Origin: Epiperipatus broadwayi
Lineage: Eukaryota; Onychophora; Udeonychophora; Euonychophora; Peripatidae
Direction of reading: 5' to 3'
DNA length: 64,000 bases
Assembly (NCBI GenBank): GCA_028023455.1
Contig: JAQFVV010006208.1
Coordinates: 9,654,963 to 9,718,962 of the forward strand
This document shows positions 11,023-22,376 of the stretch, in pieces. Numbering within the stretch: the stretch's first letter is position 1; each line of letters opens with the position of its first letter. A program made the position numbers and the translations under genes. The notes beneath the pieces are model-generated. The model did no database searches. It was not told where the DNA came from and saw only the letters and a list, made by a program, of their open reading frames with translations.

Positions 11023-11030
<8 letters not shown>
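10911..11030 (+). mobile_element. Truncated family A copy starting at the ribozyme cleavage position
   Basis: Homology begins at TATATTGG, within a few bases of the predicted cleavage site, and runs through GCATGTGTGTAGTCATGTG and GAGATAGATTAGATAG to the box-B-like GTTCAAGTCCCC. The ribozyme core and everything upstream are absent. This is the pattern expected if the copied RNA had a 5' end made by self-cleavage; that is inference from one copy. Confidence 0.6.
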
Positions 11031-11054
<24 letters not shown>

Positions 11055-11065
11055 ATATATATTAG

Positions 11066-11243
11066 GTATCAAATCACCTCATACATTAAGAAATTTTCAG
11101 CTATGACTTATGTGAATAAATGTTTAGAATCTGTATCTCAAAACAGTATCTTTTTTAATTAGCTGGTTTGAGATGAAGGCTCTAAATATTTATTCACAGA
11201 GCATAGCTGAAAATTTCTTAACATTTGTGATGATTTGATATTT
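11066..11243. mobile_element. Fold-back MITE, about 75-bp arms
   Basis: TATCAAATCACCTCATACAT at 11066 onward pairs with the reverse of GTGATGATTTGATA at 11230-11243. The arms (11066-11141, 11166-11243) continue through GAAATTTTCAGCTATG and AATAAATGTTTAGA. Surrounding AT runs hide any target duplication. Confidence 0.75.
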
Positions 11244-13149
11244 ATTTCAGATAGAGGTATGCACTGAAAATCTTTTCATACATATTTATATATTTAAACG
11301 ATTGTTTTAACAGGTAAAAGATCTTTTATGAAACATGTTTTTGGGATTAACCATGTAATAAAATAAATTTACTGACATTTTGATATTTTTTTCACTCACT
11401 TGAGGATAAGTATCCTCTTATCAAAACATTAGTAAATATATTTTCTTTTACTAAACACCATTATTCCAAAAATGTTTCATAATATATATATATATATACA
11501 CACACACGAGAAAGTATTTGTGTGAAAATTTGTGATAATGGCATTTTACTTACAGCTATATGCCAGATTATTTTTATCATTTAGGTTAAAATTATTAAAT
11601 AAATTTAATAAAATAAAATTTTATATATGTTCCTATATACATTCAACTTTTAATAATAATACACAGGTTAGTATAATGAATTATTTTAATTACCCATGTT
11701 TTCAAAATTCTTTAGATCTGTAACCAACATGTTTATAGATAACACTTAGTTATTGTAATCCCTAAAAATATGTTTAATTGACATTTTAAAATATTTCCAA
11801 AATATGAAGCAAAGTTTAAAAGGAACCAGTTTTCTAAAAAATTTAATTCATAAATAGATAAGGCTATTTGATCAACATTTTCTTAATTAATGTTTAATTA
11901 AACTTTGTATCTGTAATCTAATTTTTTAAAACAAATTTATTTAGTCAGAATAAATTAGTTTCTTGATCTTTTAACTAAATTAGAATTGACTAAGTTTTAT
12001 TCTAAGCACAGATCTTTATCAATGTATGTGCTTGTAATAAAAAGCAAAATTTAATGAAAAATATACATTTAACTTGTGAAACCCGAATTCAATTTATGAT
12101 TGCCAATTACTTTTAAATATAAATTATAACTGAAGATAGAAGAGTAACTTTCTCAATATATATATATATATATGTGCTTGGTATACTAGCAATGTTTTCT
12201 CAATGGTGTTTTTTTCTTTTCCTTCTTGAATAATGGTGAAGCTTCAGATTATGTAGAATTAAATCATATTAATTTTCACCTTTATTATACTAACTCATTA
12301 TAAGAACATTTTCTTGAAGTCTTTTTCTAAATATAGTAAACATATAATGGATGTTTTGGCTTTTGTATTCTGCATTTTATGTATTGCTGTGATTTAAAAA
12401 TTACTTCATAAACTACTCAGGAAATTTTGAGAAATTAAACTTTCCTTCTACTTTTCCATGTAGAATAGTTTGTTGTTTTAATGACCTGTTATGTTTCTAA
12501 TTTGGAAAAAAATAAACTGATATATATATTTTTAAGAGCATAGAGTTTTACTGCTCTTCACAAACTAAAACTCCACTACAGTTTTTGCTTATTTAAACTT
12601 TTTTATCCTTTTAATCATATGCTCTTTTTATCTAGATTTTTTATGAATTTTATTATCCCTTAGATAATCTAAGACTTTTTCAATTAATCTAATTAAAATT
12701 TATAAATAAAAATAAGTATATAAGAGATTCCCTGTTCTTAATTAATCAAACCAAAATCATAAAAAAAACAATCATTTAATCTTTTATAATTATAGAATTA
12801 ATTCTTAATTAAAATATTTTAACTTCAATACTCAAATAGTTTAACTAATTTCTATTTTTTTTATCTAAGCAGTTTATTTGTAGTTTTTCTCTTTTAATGT
12901 TGATGTATTATAAAATAATTCCTTTACTTAAAATTTTTTTCATTTAAAAACATCTCTAATTATAGTAATTAAAATTTTAGCTAATATTATTTAATCAATT
13001 TAAAAAAAACTTTTAATTTTTCTTTCATCAATATTTTTTTTAAATATTGAGTGAATATAATTTGATTGTACTTTATCCTTTTATTTCTCATAAAGTTAAT
13101 GTCTGTATCAAATATTTTCAGGCACACACAATCACATATACACACATGC
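11244..13149. other. AT-rich, no genes recognised
   Basis: The stretch holds one fragment (about 11636-11680, ACATTCAACTTTTAATAAT...CACAGGTTAGTATA) that matches the end of the SINE at 40.7-41.3 kb. The remainder is AT-rich with no coding signal. Confidence 0.5.
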
Positions 13150-13703
13150 TTTTATAAGCTTGTATTTACAAATATGTAATATAAAGAGTGTACCAATTGC
13201 TCAAACAAACTTTTAATTGATAAGTGCAGTAAGAGAAAATATTTAAAATCTCTATCTGCAATGTTACTATCCCCAGAAGTGAGGAGCTAGAACATTCAGA
13301 CATGAGATCTAAAATATCAACTCAAAAACAGCACTTATTTAATATGTAATATTTCAATAGAAATTGAAATTTTTGGACATGAAAATGTCTTTAACTCCAG
13401 CTATCTAACTTAAATACCTATATGGAACTGAACGAAATTCAGATCTGCCATATATTAATAGCCTTATCATTGCCAAGGCATTAAAGGTAAAATTATAGTA
13501 GTGTGGCATTGCTTTTATAAGCTTGTATTTACAAATATATAATATAGAGAATGTATCAATAGCTCAAACAAGCTCTTAATTGAGATAAGTGGAGTTAAAG
13601 ACACTTTTATGTCTGAAAATTTCAGAGTTTCTATTTAAATATTATGTATTGCATAAGTGCTGTTTTTTTAGTTGATATTTTGGATCTAGGGTCTGAATGT
13701 AGC

Positions 13704-13750
13704 TCCTCACTGAGGTAATCCATAAGCTCAAAACCAATTGGTCTGGGGAT
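13704..13750 (+). ncRNA. Family C hammerhead-like motif
   Basis: CCTCA pairs with TGGGG (stem I, the same pair as family B). The core reads CTGAGGT and the loop CATAA. AAAA stands in place of GAAA. Stem III is ACC-AATT-GGT, followed by the triplet GTC. Core position A9 is U and stem II is weakened (AATC opposite GCTC). It is probably inactive. Confidence 0.45.
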
Positions 13751-14122
13751 AGGAATGTTCTAGATAAAGATTTTAAATATTTTTTATTGCTGCACTTATC
13801 AATTAAGAGTTTGTTTGAGCTATTGGTACGCCCTCTATATTACATATTTGTAAATACAAGCTTATAAAAGGAATGTCACTTTATATATGACTTGCTTCAT
13901 TGATTACTATAATTTTACCTTTAATGCCTTGGCAATGATAAGGTTATTAATATAAGCTAGATCTGAATTTGGTCCAGTCCCATATAGCTATTTAAGTTAG
14001 ACAGCTGGAGTTAAAGAGATTTTCATATCCAAAAATTTCAGAGTTTCTACTTAAATATTTCCTATTAAATAAGTGCTGGTTTTGAGTTAATATTTTAGAT
14101 CTAGTGTCTGAATGGTCTAGCT

Positions 14123-14166
14123 CCTCACTGATATGAGCCATAAGCTCGAAACCAATTGATCTCGAG
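14123..14166 (+). ncRNA. Family C hammerhead-like motif
   Basis: CCTCA, then CTGATAT, a perfect stem-loop II (GAGC-CATAA-GCTC), GAAA, CCAATTGATC, then TCGAG. Stem II and GAAA are intact. Core positions 8-9 are AU instead of GA. With the 13704 copy it implies an ancestral hammerhead. Confidence 0.45.
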
Positions 14167-14444
14167 ATAGGAACATCCCGAATAGAGATTTTAAATATTT
14201 TCTCTTACTGTACTTATCAATTAAGAGCTTGTTTGAGCTATTGGTAAGCTATCTATATTACACATAAATGTGTATTGAACCTGTTTGTTAATGTTTTAAA
14301 TTAGTAACTTATGAACTCTATTCTTGTATGCTTTAACTCTATTCTAATTGCATAGATAATAAGTTCTATATTAACCTTTAACTGCTATTTCTGTCTATTA
14401 TATATGACTTGACAAGAACACTGTCTCAGTATATATAGATGGAC

Positions 14445-15050
14445 TGTTCTGTGGATTATATGTATACTTATTGTAAATAAAGTTTAATAAAAATCTTGTA
14501 TTATATGTACAGACGCTGCATAAAAATTATTATCGGTATAAATGTACTTTAGAAAATTAACATAAAACTGAAAATCCAGATTTGATATTGATCAAGATCA
14601 AAACATTTAAATGAGCCCTACTATATGTATTCTGAACTACATAAATATAACTGGATACAATCTAGCAATAGAGAACCGCATTTATACAATCGTGTGAGCA
14701 GCAATTGTGCAACCTCGTAAGCAGAAAGATACAATGTGTGCACTGACCATTATAGAAGTCAGTGAAATGGTCAAAGACTGATATTAAAAATAATATCAGA
14801 ATGACTGTATATTAAAACCAAAGTGAATGGATATACACAGATAATTGGACTTCTATATAATGTTTGTGTGTATGAACAGTTTATCATGCACCTAATTATT
14901 GGAATTGCTTAAAGAAGCTCAAATGGTTTTACTCCTTTTATTTTATTATAAACTTGTTTTTAATACTCAAGTTAGTGTTTATTTTTATTAAATTAATGTA
15001 GATGCCTAAACAGCCAGTAAACATAAATTTTACTCCTGTAGAATGGTGCA
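14445..15050 (+). repeat. 5' LTR of the gypsy element
   Basis: About 606 bp, beginning TGTTCTGTGG and ending near GAATGGTGCA. It holds an AATAAA-type signal (14476) and is about 220 bp longer than the 3' LTR, because the block at about 14515-14765 is absent from the latter. Confidence 0.8.
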
Positions 15051-15890
15051 GGTTGACAGTAAATGAAGCAAGTTGACAGTGGAATGGCATTGTTTATATT
15101 AATGTTGATAAGAAACTGTTGTAAGTTACTTTTGAAAAATAATGGCAATGTTGAACATTAATATTGATGAGTTTGATATTAAAACATATAGTCATGAAAA
15201 GTTTATGTTGAGCACATTGAGTGTTATATGCTAATAAATAAAATTGAAGAATACAGACTCAAAATAGCTACGCTTTTGTTATTTGCTGACAAGAATGTTT
15301 TACAAATTGCATGACCTGAAAACTTCCATACAAAGAGTTAAAAGATAAATTAAATGCATATTTCCAGCTGGTAATTTCAAAATTGGTAACTTATCCAAGT
15401 TTTAGGATGAGTAGGTAATTATCTCATGGGAGGTATATAGACTATGGTATAGCACTTCATGCATTTATGAAACAATGTCAAATTGGTTCTATGCTAAAAG
15501 ACAGGTTGCTGGACCAACTATTGTCTGGAATGTCTGGCCATAGCCTGAGGAAAACTTTGCTGAGCAAACCAAATCTCAATTATAAGATAGCCCTTGGAAA
15601 ATGTGTGGCACAGGAAGTAATGTTAGAAGAAGCATAAGAATTTCAGACTTTAGTCAGAATGCAAAATTATTTGCTTAATGTAAATAAAAGACAAGCTATA
15701 GCTATGAATTTGAAAATGGCAATGGAAAGTTTGATCTGTTATTGCTGTGGTATGCCATGTTACTATCTGTGAAAGTAAAATTACAATAGAAGTGGATGGC
15801 AGTTTGCCTTTCTTTGTTGTCATATAAAGACTGGAAAAAAGTTAATAGCAGCAATAAAAGAAAATACATACTTCAAAATACACAGGTATG
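15051..15890 (+). pseudogene. gypsy gag relic with zinc-knuckle remains
   Basis: The structural protein relic follows the 5' LTR. At about 15737 the frame reads CYCCG, the start of a CCHC zinc knuckle whose histidine position is lost, and a second partial C-C-H string follows near 15818. Many stops are present. The matrix/capsid part is not recognisable beyond length and position. Confidence 0.6.
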
Positions 15891-16650
15891 AGCCACAGAT
15901 GTGAATGGTAACAGAATTGGCATATGTGGGAAAGTTAATATACCTGTGACTATTAATGCTAAAGCTATTGTTTTACCATTACTCATTGTGAAGAATAACA
16001 TATGTCCTCTACTAGAAAGAAATTGATTTTGTCCATTGGGAATTTATCTTAAAATAATTAAGAGGGTTCACTTGGAAACAGAAATTAAAAAGATGTTTCC
16101 CTATTTAGCAGGATTCACTGAATTAAACACATGATTGGTGGATATTGAAATGCTAAGTGATGCTCAACCTATATGCAAACCACATAAGATTCCATTTTCC
16201 TTCAAACCCAAAGTTTAACAGACTATTTTGACACCAGTGGAAGATTCATCATGGGCTATACTAGTAGTTGCAGCTTTGAAACCAGATGGGAGCATTCTAT
16301 TATGCGGAGATTACTGTGTTGCACTTAATCATAAATAAAGGTGTGTATCCAGTCCCAAGTGTATGCAAGGTTTTAGTATTGCTTCAGAAGGTAATGTTCT
16401 TTTTAAAAATCAATTTAAAATCAGCTTCTCATCAAATACCTATTGCGGATAGAACTGCTGAATTGCTAATGATCGGTACTCATCTGGACATTATAAGTGC
16501 AACAAGTTGCTTTATGGGATTACAGTTGCTCCAAATGTGTTTCAATCAAAAATGGATGCTTTATTTCAATGCATGGAAGGACTTATTCTTTATTTAAATG
16601 ACATTTTAATTACTGCTCAAACAGAAAGAGAATTGGAAACATGAATGTTG
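15891..16650 (+). pseudogene. gypsy protease end and reverse transcriptase relic
   Basis: The protease end gives a PLLERN string near 16010, equivalent to the usual LLGRDW. The RT follows: LKPDGS near 16275, GDYC near 16303, INLKSA near 16409, a QIPIAD-type string, and YLNDIL at 16591-16608, which corresponds to the catalytic Y-x-D-D box with the first D replaced by N. One open piece spans 16286-16597. It is inactive. Confidence 0.85.
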
Positions 16651-16979
16651 AATGTTTGTGTGCAACTGGATAGAGTTGGAGCTAGAATTAATCCTTCTAA
16701 ATGTATATGGGCTATGAATGAAATTAAATTTCTGGGCTCTGTAATAAATTAGAAAGGAAAATATTCTAACCTGGAAAAGTTAGATCTGTTAAAAATGCTC
16801 CAAACCTAGGCATGTAAAAGATTTTATTGCTCAACTTCAGAATTTCCTGAAAGGGAAGTCACATTTCCTTACATCATTATATGAGCTACTAAATAAAGGA
16901 CAGCTCTGGAAATGGGGTAAAGAGCATGATTTCACGTTCTAGAAAGAAAAAGATTTATTAATGTCTAAGCAGCTTTTTG

Positions 16980-17445
16980 TACATTATAACAGCGACCAGG
17001 AAATAATTATTACAACTGACACTTCAGATTTTGAAATAGGAGTTGTCATTTTGCATCACTTTTATTGAGGAGAATGCTAACAGCTTCTGAAAACAATTAT
17101 AGTTAACTTGACAAAGAAATGCTGGCTATAATATTTGCTGTTAAAAATTAACATCAATATATATATGGATGTAAATTATTTATACGAATCATTGACCATT
17201 AATGGAAATTTTTAGACATGTTTAAAAAAACTCTCAAAGAAGCAAGCCAATCTTTGATTTGTCAGATTAATTTGTTAGCAGCATATGATTATGTATTAAT
17301 TTACAAGCCAGGAAAAGAAATTACACATGCCGATGCTATATTGCATTTGCTGGATGCTTGTAAATTCCAGCAAAAATGTATAGAAATAAATTTACATAGA
17401 TACATGGAAGTAAAAGCTGTAAATAGTTCCAAGGTTGAAAAGTGA
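16980..17445 (+). pseudogene. gypsy RNase H relic
   Basis: TTDTSDFEIG near 17009 is the first catalytic aspartate region. YSLDKEMLAI-like and CKLFIRIDH-like strings near 17100-17200 need stops to be skipped. The last open piece (17218-17445) ends with YKPGKEITHADA, the conserved end of the RNase H/connection domain. Confidence 0.8.
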
Positions 17446-17639
17446 ACTAATAATGATCCTGGATATAAAAGCTTGAGAAACTGGATTCAATTTGGATGGT
17501 GTAAAAGTTGACCAAATTATGTTGCAAGATCTATCTGGAATGCTCATGAAATCCTATTTACATATAGTGGCCATATTTTAAGAATGTACTGAGTGCTTAT
17601 ACCATCAGAAAGTCAGGAGTAAGTACAGAGTTTGCTACA

Positions 17640-18300
17640 CCAAGGACATCTGGTGTAGTGCAAATGAAAGCATTAGCTTGTTCATATGTTTGGTGGCCTA
17701 ATTTGAATCAGGACATTGGACAAACAGTTAAAAACTGGGTTGGGTGCCAGTCTACTACTGATTTACCTCCAAAGAATTTTGATTCATGGGAAACAGCAAT
17801 GTCACCATGGAAAGGCTTATATTTAGACCATGCATGTCCAATGAATGGGTATATTTTTCTAGTTGCAATGTGATTCTTATTCAAAGTGGGCAGAATATAA
17901 GCTTATTAAAACATAAGCACAGAGTGTACTATTTGTGTCTTAAAACAGAACTTTTCAGGCCTAGGTTTACTGAAAACAATAGTATCGGACAATGGGACAG
18001 GATTTACATCACAAGAGTTCCAGTAGTTTTTATTCGATAAAGGGATAAAACACATATTCACCACCCCTTATCATCCAGAATCAAATGGTTTATCTAAAAG
18101 CAGTGCAATAATATTTGAAAGTGACACTGAATAAAATATCTCGCAAAGACATAGATGAAACTTTGCTTGATGTGATGTTTTATCAATATTTCACCCTTAG
18201 TGTGCCAACAATTAAAACACCAACTGAACTGTTGCTGTGGCACAAGTGTTGCACACACTTAACAAAAGTATTACTGAAAAAAAAGAAGTTATTGTGAATA
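17640..18300 (+). pseudogene. gypsy integrase relic
   Basis: The zinc-binding part gives SYVWWPNLNQDI and a single C near 17749. The catalytic core has GLYLDHACP (first D, about 17815), IVSDNGTGF (second D, about 17982) and TPYHPESNG (E, about 18065). These lie in more than one frame, so the gene is frameshifted. The 18.1-18.7-kb tail holds no recognised domain. Confidence 0.85.
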
Positions 18301-18765
18301 CTAAATTTGATGTTAAAAAATTTAAAATAGATGATTTAGTATGGAGTTTCCTGCTGTTGTCGTGGAAGTTCCCTCTAAGTGTATTCAAGTAGTTAAACTG
18401 AATAATGAAAAAATTCTGAAGACACATCAATCATTTATGATTCCAGAAGAATGACATAATAGATGTAGATAGCACACAAATTACATTATCCAATGAACCG
18501 CATACTTCTAATGAGAAAGAGGAGCATTCTGTCATCTCTTTAGAATTACAAAACAAATGAATCTCATCAGCTAATCAAGTTGATAATCCAGATCTAGTGG
18601 GAATAAGTACACAGGTAGTTCATCAGATGATGCAACCCAATGCAGTGGATGTAATGGATAATCAAGAGGAAAAAAAGATTTACCTCCCACCAGACTCAAC
18701 CAGAGTTCAATGACAACCAACAAGATAGCAAGATTATTTTTTGTAACTGGGAAGAGTATTTTATA

Positions 18766-18784
18766 GAGTGGGGGAGGAGTTAAC
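18766..18784 (+). other. Polypurine tract of the gypsy element
   Basis: AGAGTGGGGGAGGAGTTAAC lies immediately before the TGTCCTG start of the 3' LTR, the normal place for plus-strand priming. This fixes the LTR boundary. Confidence 0.85.
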
Positions 18785-19174
18785 TGTCCTGTGTATTATA
18801 TGTATATTTATTATAAATAAAGTTTAATAAAATCTTATACTATACATACCAGACAGTACATTAAATTTATTAAAGACTGATATTAGAAATAAAATTAGAA
18901 TGTCTATGTTAAAACCAAAGTAAATGGATACACACAGAAAACTGGATTTGTATTTAATGTGTGTGCATATGAACAGTTTATCATGTGGCTAATTATTGGA
19001 ATTGCTTAAAGAAGCTAAAGTGGTTTCACTCATTTTATTTTATTATACTTTATTTTATTAGCAGGTAAATAAACTTATTTTTACTATTCTAGTTAGTGTT
19101 TATTTTCATTTTTGTGGATGCATATACAGCTGGTAAACATAATTTTTACTCCTGAAATAGCAGTAGAATAGTGA
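18785..19174 (+). repeat. 3' LTR of the gypsy element
   Basis: About 390 bp, collinear with the 5' LTR apart from one deletion of about 220 bp near its start. The two LTRs differ at many sites, so the insertion is old. Confidence 0.8.
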
Positions 19175-19226
19175 AATTAACTCTGAATGCACATATTATT
19201 ATAATAATTACAGAAGTCAGACTTAT

Positions 19227-19555
19227 TAGACTCAATTGATATCACATGATCACTATTCTTTATGCTTACACAAGCTGTTTTTTACAGAGGCAAAACTCTC
19301 CATACAGTAGGACCACTCAGTGCAAGCCAAAGTTATCAATAGATGCAGGAAGGTTTGTGCATAAAATCTCTATCTCAGATCCAAGGCTCTTAACTGGTGA
19401 AAGCCACAAACTAGAAACAAATCTGGGGAGATTGGATGAGTAGGCACTAGATGGGTATTTTATGCACAAACCTTCATGCATCCATTGGATTATTCTGGCT
19501 TGCACTGAGTAGTATTTCTGCATGGAGAGTTTTGCCTCTGTGTAGACTCAATTGA
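19227..19555 (+). mobile_element. Family B fold-back element with 13-bp target-site duplication
   Basis: The element spans 19240-19542 between identical copies of TAGACTCAATTGA (19227-19239, 19543-19555). Ends: ATCACATGATCAC on the left and GAGAGTTTTGCCTCTGTG on the right, whose reverse (CACAGAGGCAAAACTC) matches the start of the 61.8-kb copy. This target sequence is not low-complexity, so it is the strongest evidence for the duplication length. Confidence 0.85.
19378..19438 (+). ncRNA. Family B hammerhead motif
   Basis: ATCCAA, then CTTAA in place of CCTCA, CTGGTGA (one core change), AAGCCACAAACTA, GAAAC, AAATC, TGGGG, and TTGGAT. The outer stem I is perfect; stem II is lost. It is probably inactive. 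Confidence 0.45.
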
Positions 19556-20039
19556 ATAAATTTGTAAATGTCATACTTTCTTCTATCAATGCTAAACTGC
19601 TCACCAGACAGAAAGTGGATCATTTTTTATTTAACTACGATCTTATTATATGAATATTAAATCAATCGTTGTTATTCAAAAGGACAAAATTTTACATTAG
19701 CAGCAATATTCTATAAAGTCTCCATAGACAACGCAAAAATATTTAACATTTTTAACCCACATGACTGTTAGCAATGGAGAAAAACTTAATATGCCTGAAT
19801 TTAATTAAAATTTACACAAGCGTGAAAGTTAATCTAAGAAAATAAAATAGAAAACACAATAAATATTTTACAATCGAATCCATGTAGAAAATTAAAATTT
19901 ACTACTACTAAAATATAAATATCTTAAGTAATATAATACGAAAAAGTTACACAATAATTTTATTGATATTTGTGAAATATTTTACTAAAATGGATTGAAT
20001 ACATCATAGAAATAAACTTTCTCAAATACGTAATTCATT

Positions 20040-20345
20040 TATTCAATGAATGATAATATGTACAAAGGATATCCTAAGAAAAGCTTGCTTGATGCTTTGA
20101 GAATATATGTGCTAGATACATCTAAATAGCATGTTGGCATGCTTTTGAATTGGTAGTCATCATCAAAGTAATGAGTGGCCCATGAGGGCAACATTAATAG
20201 AAATGATGTTTTACAGAAGTTGTGATTTACATAAATTTGAATAATATTTACTAAGGCTGTAAACCATAAGAATATGCGCATGAAAATGTGAAGGTAGGGA
20301 CCTCTACAGGTCTTAACCACAAGCTTACACTTTGGAAGAAAAGAG
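20040..20345 (-). pseudogene. Unrecognised open region, possibly a reverse transcriptase scrap
   Basis: A 93-residue minus-strand frame (20039-20320). Just upstream of it the translation reads KMGSPL, and inside is HYFDDDYQF; these resemble RT motifs B and C, but their spacing and surroundings do not fit well. It lies downstream of the Penelope endonuclease fragment on the same strand. It may equally be chance. Confidence 0.2.
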
Positions 20346-20539
20346 GAGAACCCATCTTTACTTCAACCTACTTTCTATATGAATAGGTGAAGCTGAAGCG
20401 GTTAGATCTGAGAGTGTGACTATTCAATACTTCACTGATTAAGTCCACAAATCCTATTACATATTAGTACTCACAAAATCTTTCAATTTACAACAAGTCA
20501 GTGGAAAGATCTTATAGTTAAAAATAACAAATCAATTTA

Positions 20540-21023
20540 TTTACATATGCCATTTTTAGACATGAGGCACAAGATTGTTTTTTTGTAAATGGTGTTTATA
20601 TTATTGGTAATGTGCAAAGCCTCTATAACCATGCGTTTAGCATCATTTCTCTTGGAGCAGACAATACTGGCAGATGTAGATTCAAATATGTCACCTTGCT
20701 TGGTTTCATATTCAAAAAAATCTGGATTTAATAGCCATATTAGTTTTACCTCTAGTATATTGATATCTGTGTTGTGCAACCCTTATGAAGAGATTGGCTC
20801 AAGATACCCCAAAGAAAACTGCCTTGCAGTTTAAATTGTTGCACATAATTTTATACACAACATGAGATGCCAAGTCTTTAGTGTTGTTAAAGACAAAGTT
20901 AAGAAGGCCTGGCATATTTTCCTCTAATATAAATATCATTAACAAGAAAGAATCCAGTGTCTCCCTATCTAAAAAGTGGCTTACATAAATTGATTTGTTA
21001 TTCAAATTTATGTAAATAACCAC
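20540..21023 (-). pseudogene. Penelope-like GIY-YIG endonuclease fragment
   Basis: Two minus-strand frames (20799-21023 and 20537-20779) together show the Penelope endonuclease pattern: NNTKDLASHVVYKIMC, NCKAVFFG (GIY...YIG equivalents), then CSKRNDAKRMVIEALHI, which corresponds to the conserved E-x-R-x-EA helix, here with the E replaced by K. The same landmarks occur in the same order in the 10.2-kb fragment. It is broken by a frameshift and a stop. Confidence 0.65.
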
Positions 21024-21039
21024 TTTTTATTTGGTGATC

Positions 21040-21420
21040 TAGCATCTAAACAAAATCTCATCGACCCATCTTTCTTCTTCACCATTACAATAGGATTGCA
21101 ATACAGTGAAGAGCATTTGGAGATTATCCCCCCATCGATCATTTTTTTGATCTGTTTATTTATCTCACTTCGATATTGATATGGGATTGGATAGGATTTG
21201 GATTGAAATGTTTTTCACATAATTTGATTCTTTGTTAGAATCCATATATCACTCATGGTACTTCTGAGAATATATTATATTCATCAATTACAGATTGCAA
21301 CTTCTTTACATCATTTCCTATGATTAAATTCATAAAAGACCACTTCTATAAAGCTCATAATCCTTTTGAACACTCATTACTATAATTGTGACTACTAGCT
21401 ATCAAAATCATGCTCGGCAT
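21040..21420 (-). pseudogene. Second gypsy-type reverse transcriptase fragment
   Basis: The minus strand at about 21042-21155 reads QIKKMIDGGII, then YCNPIVMVKKKDGS and RFCLDAR, the well-conserved start of gypsy-family RT (I-x-x-M-x-x-x-G-I-I ... V-V-K-K-K-D-G-S). Upstream, to about 21420, decayed sequence continues with several stops. The fragment stops abruptly at the Penelope piece, so one may have inserted into the other. Confidence 0.7.
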
Positions 21421-21827
21421 ACTAATTAGATGTATCTAGCAAATATGTTTCCAAGTAATAACTAAGTTTTTTTAGAATATGCTTTGTACATATTATCATT
21501 TATAGAATGATATTGTTTTCTGAGAAAAGTTAAAATCTCTTGGAATTATAATTTATTTGTATTCTTTTGAGTCAACTTTTAACTTTTAATGGATTCAGTA
21601 TTTAAGTTTTTTCTGCAAATTCTATTAAAAACAAGTTTAGCAAGTGGTTGGAGACTTTTAATACTATTTTAGTCATTAGTTTATTTGATATGTGGTTAAA
21701 TTATTGTAGAAAGTTTACATTTTAAAACATACTTTATTCACATTCTTTACAATAAAAAATGACATTTATTTATCTAGAATAGATAATAAATTTTAAAAGT
21801 CTCTTCCCTCATTATTAATTTACTATT

Positions 21828-22376
21828 ATATAGAGCAGGGGTGGCCAAGACGTTGACCGCAAAGCTGACATGAACAGTGGCAAATTATAGTGATAAATTC
21901 AAAGCTGATTTTAAAATAAAAAATAAAAAAAGTAAAAATTATTTTCATTTTAAAATAGTGAAATTTAAAATAACACGTATTGTTATAGTCGATCTCAAAA
22001 ATAAACCCAGGTTGGAAGAAGTTGAAAAGAATTAAATTATTTTTGTGTAATACTAAAACTAAAATTCTTAGAAATATTTAATTGCCATTTTAAAATAACC
22101 TGTCCTTGAGAAACAAGGATTTTAATGAACTGATTTTAAAACAAAGAAATTGTGAACTTTTTAAAACACTTTGCAAATAATCCCCAAACAAGATTTAAAA
22201 AGAAAACAGAACTTCAAACCGTTATTTTTCTGTTCCAGTTTTTGTTCCAGCAAAAATAATGTTTTTTTCCTGGTTTCCAATTCAAAGCCCTGAAAAAAAC
22301 ATAGTCACCCTCAGGTACACTTTTACCAAAAAAGTCACCCCCAATGTTTAAAAGTTTGGCCACCCCTGACATAGAG
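21828..22376. mobile_element. Non-autonomous hAT-type element, 533 bp
   Basis: The terminal repeats CAGGGGTGGCCAA (21836) and TTGGCCACCCCTG (ending 22368) are perfect 13-bp inverted copies of the typical hAT terminus. The flanks ATATAGAG (21828-21835) and ACATAGAG (22369-22376) are an 8-bp duplication with one mismatch. There is no transposase; the interior is AT-rich. Confidence 0.92.

Larger units (their letters stand above)
13150..14266. mobile_element. Family C: nested fold-back element
   Basis: The outer arms 13150-13500 and about 13880-14266 are imperfect reverse complements. CCTTATCATTGCCAAGGCAT near 13462 matches ATGCCTTGGCAATGATAAGG near 13924. Between them sits a third segment (about 13510-13870) whose own ends are inverted (CTTTTATAAGCTTGTATTTAC against GTAAATACAAGCTTATAAAAG). 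Hammerhead-like motifs occur at 13704-13750 and 14123-14166, and a core-deleted remnant (CTCCTCACTTCTGGGG, minus) near 13270. There is no coding content. Confidence 0.75.
14445..19175 (+). mobile_element. Ty3/gypsy LTR retrotransposon, complete but inactivated
   Basis: The element runs LTR - gag - protease - RT - RNase H - integrase - polypurine tract - LTR. The order protease/RT/RNase H before integrase is that of Ty3/gypsy. Both LTRs begin TGTYCTGTG and share long blocks (AATAAAGTTTAATAAAA, GAACAGTTTATCATG, GGAATTGCTTAAAGAAGCT). All frames are broken by stops and frameshifts. No matching 4-6 bp target duplication was seen, so the exact ends are uncertain. There is no envelope-like frame. 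Confidence 0.9.
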
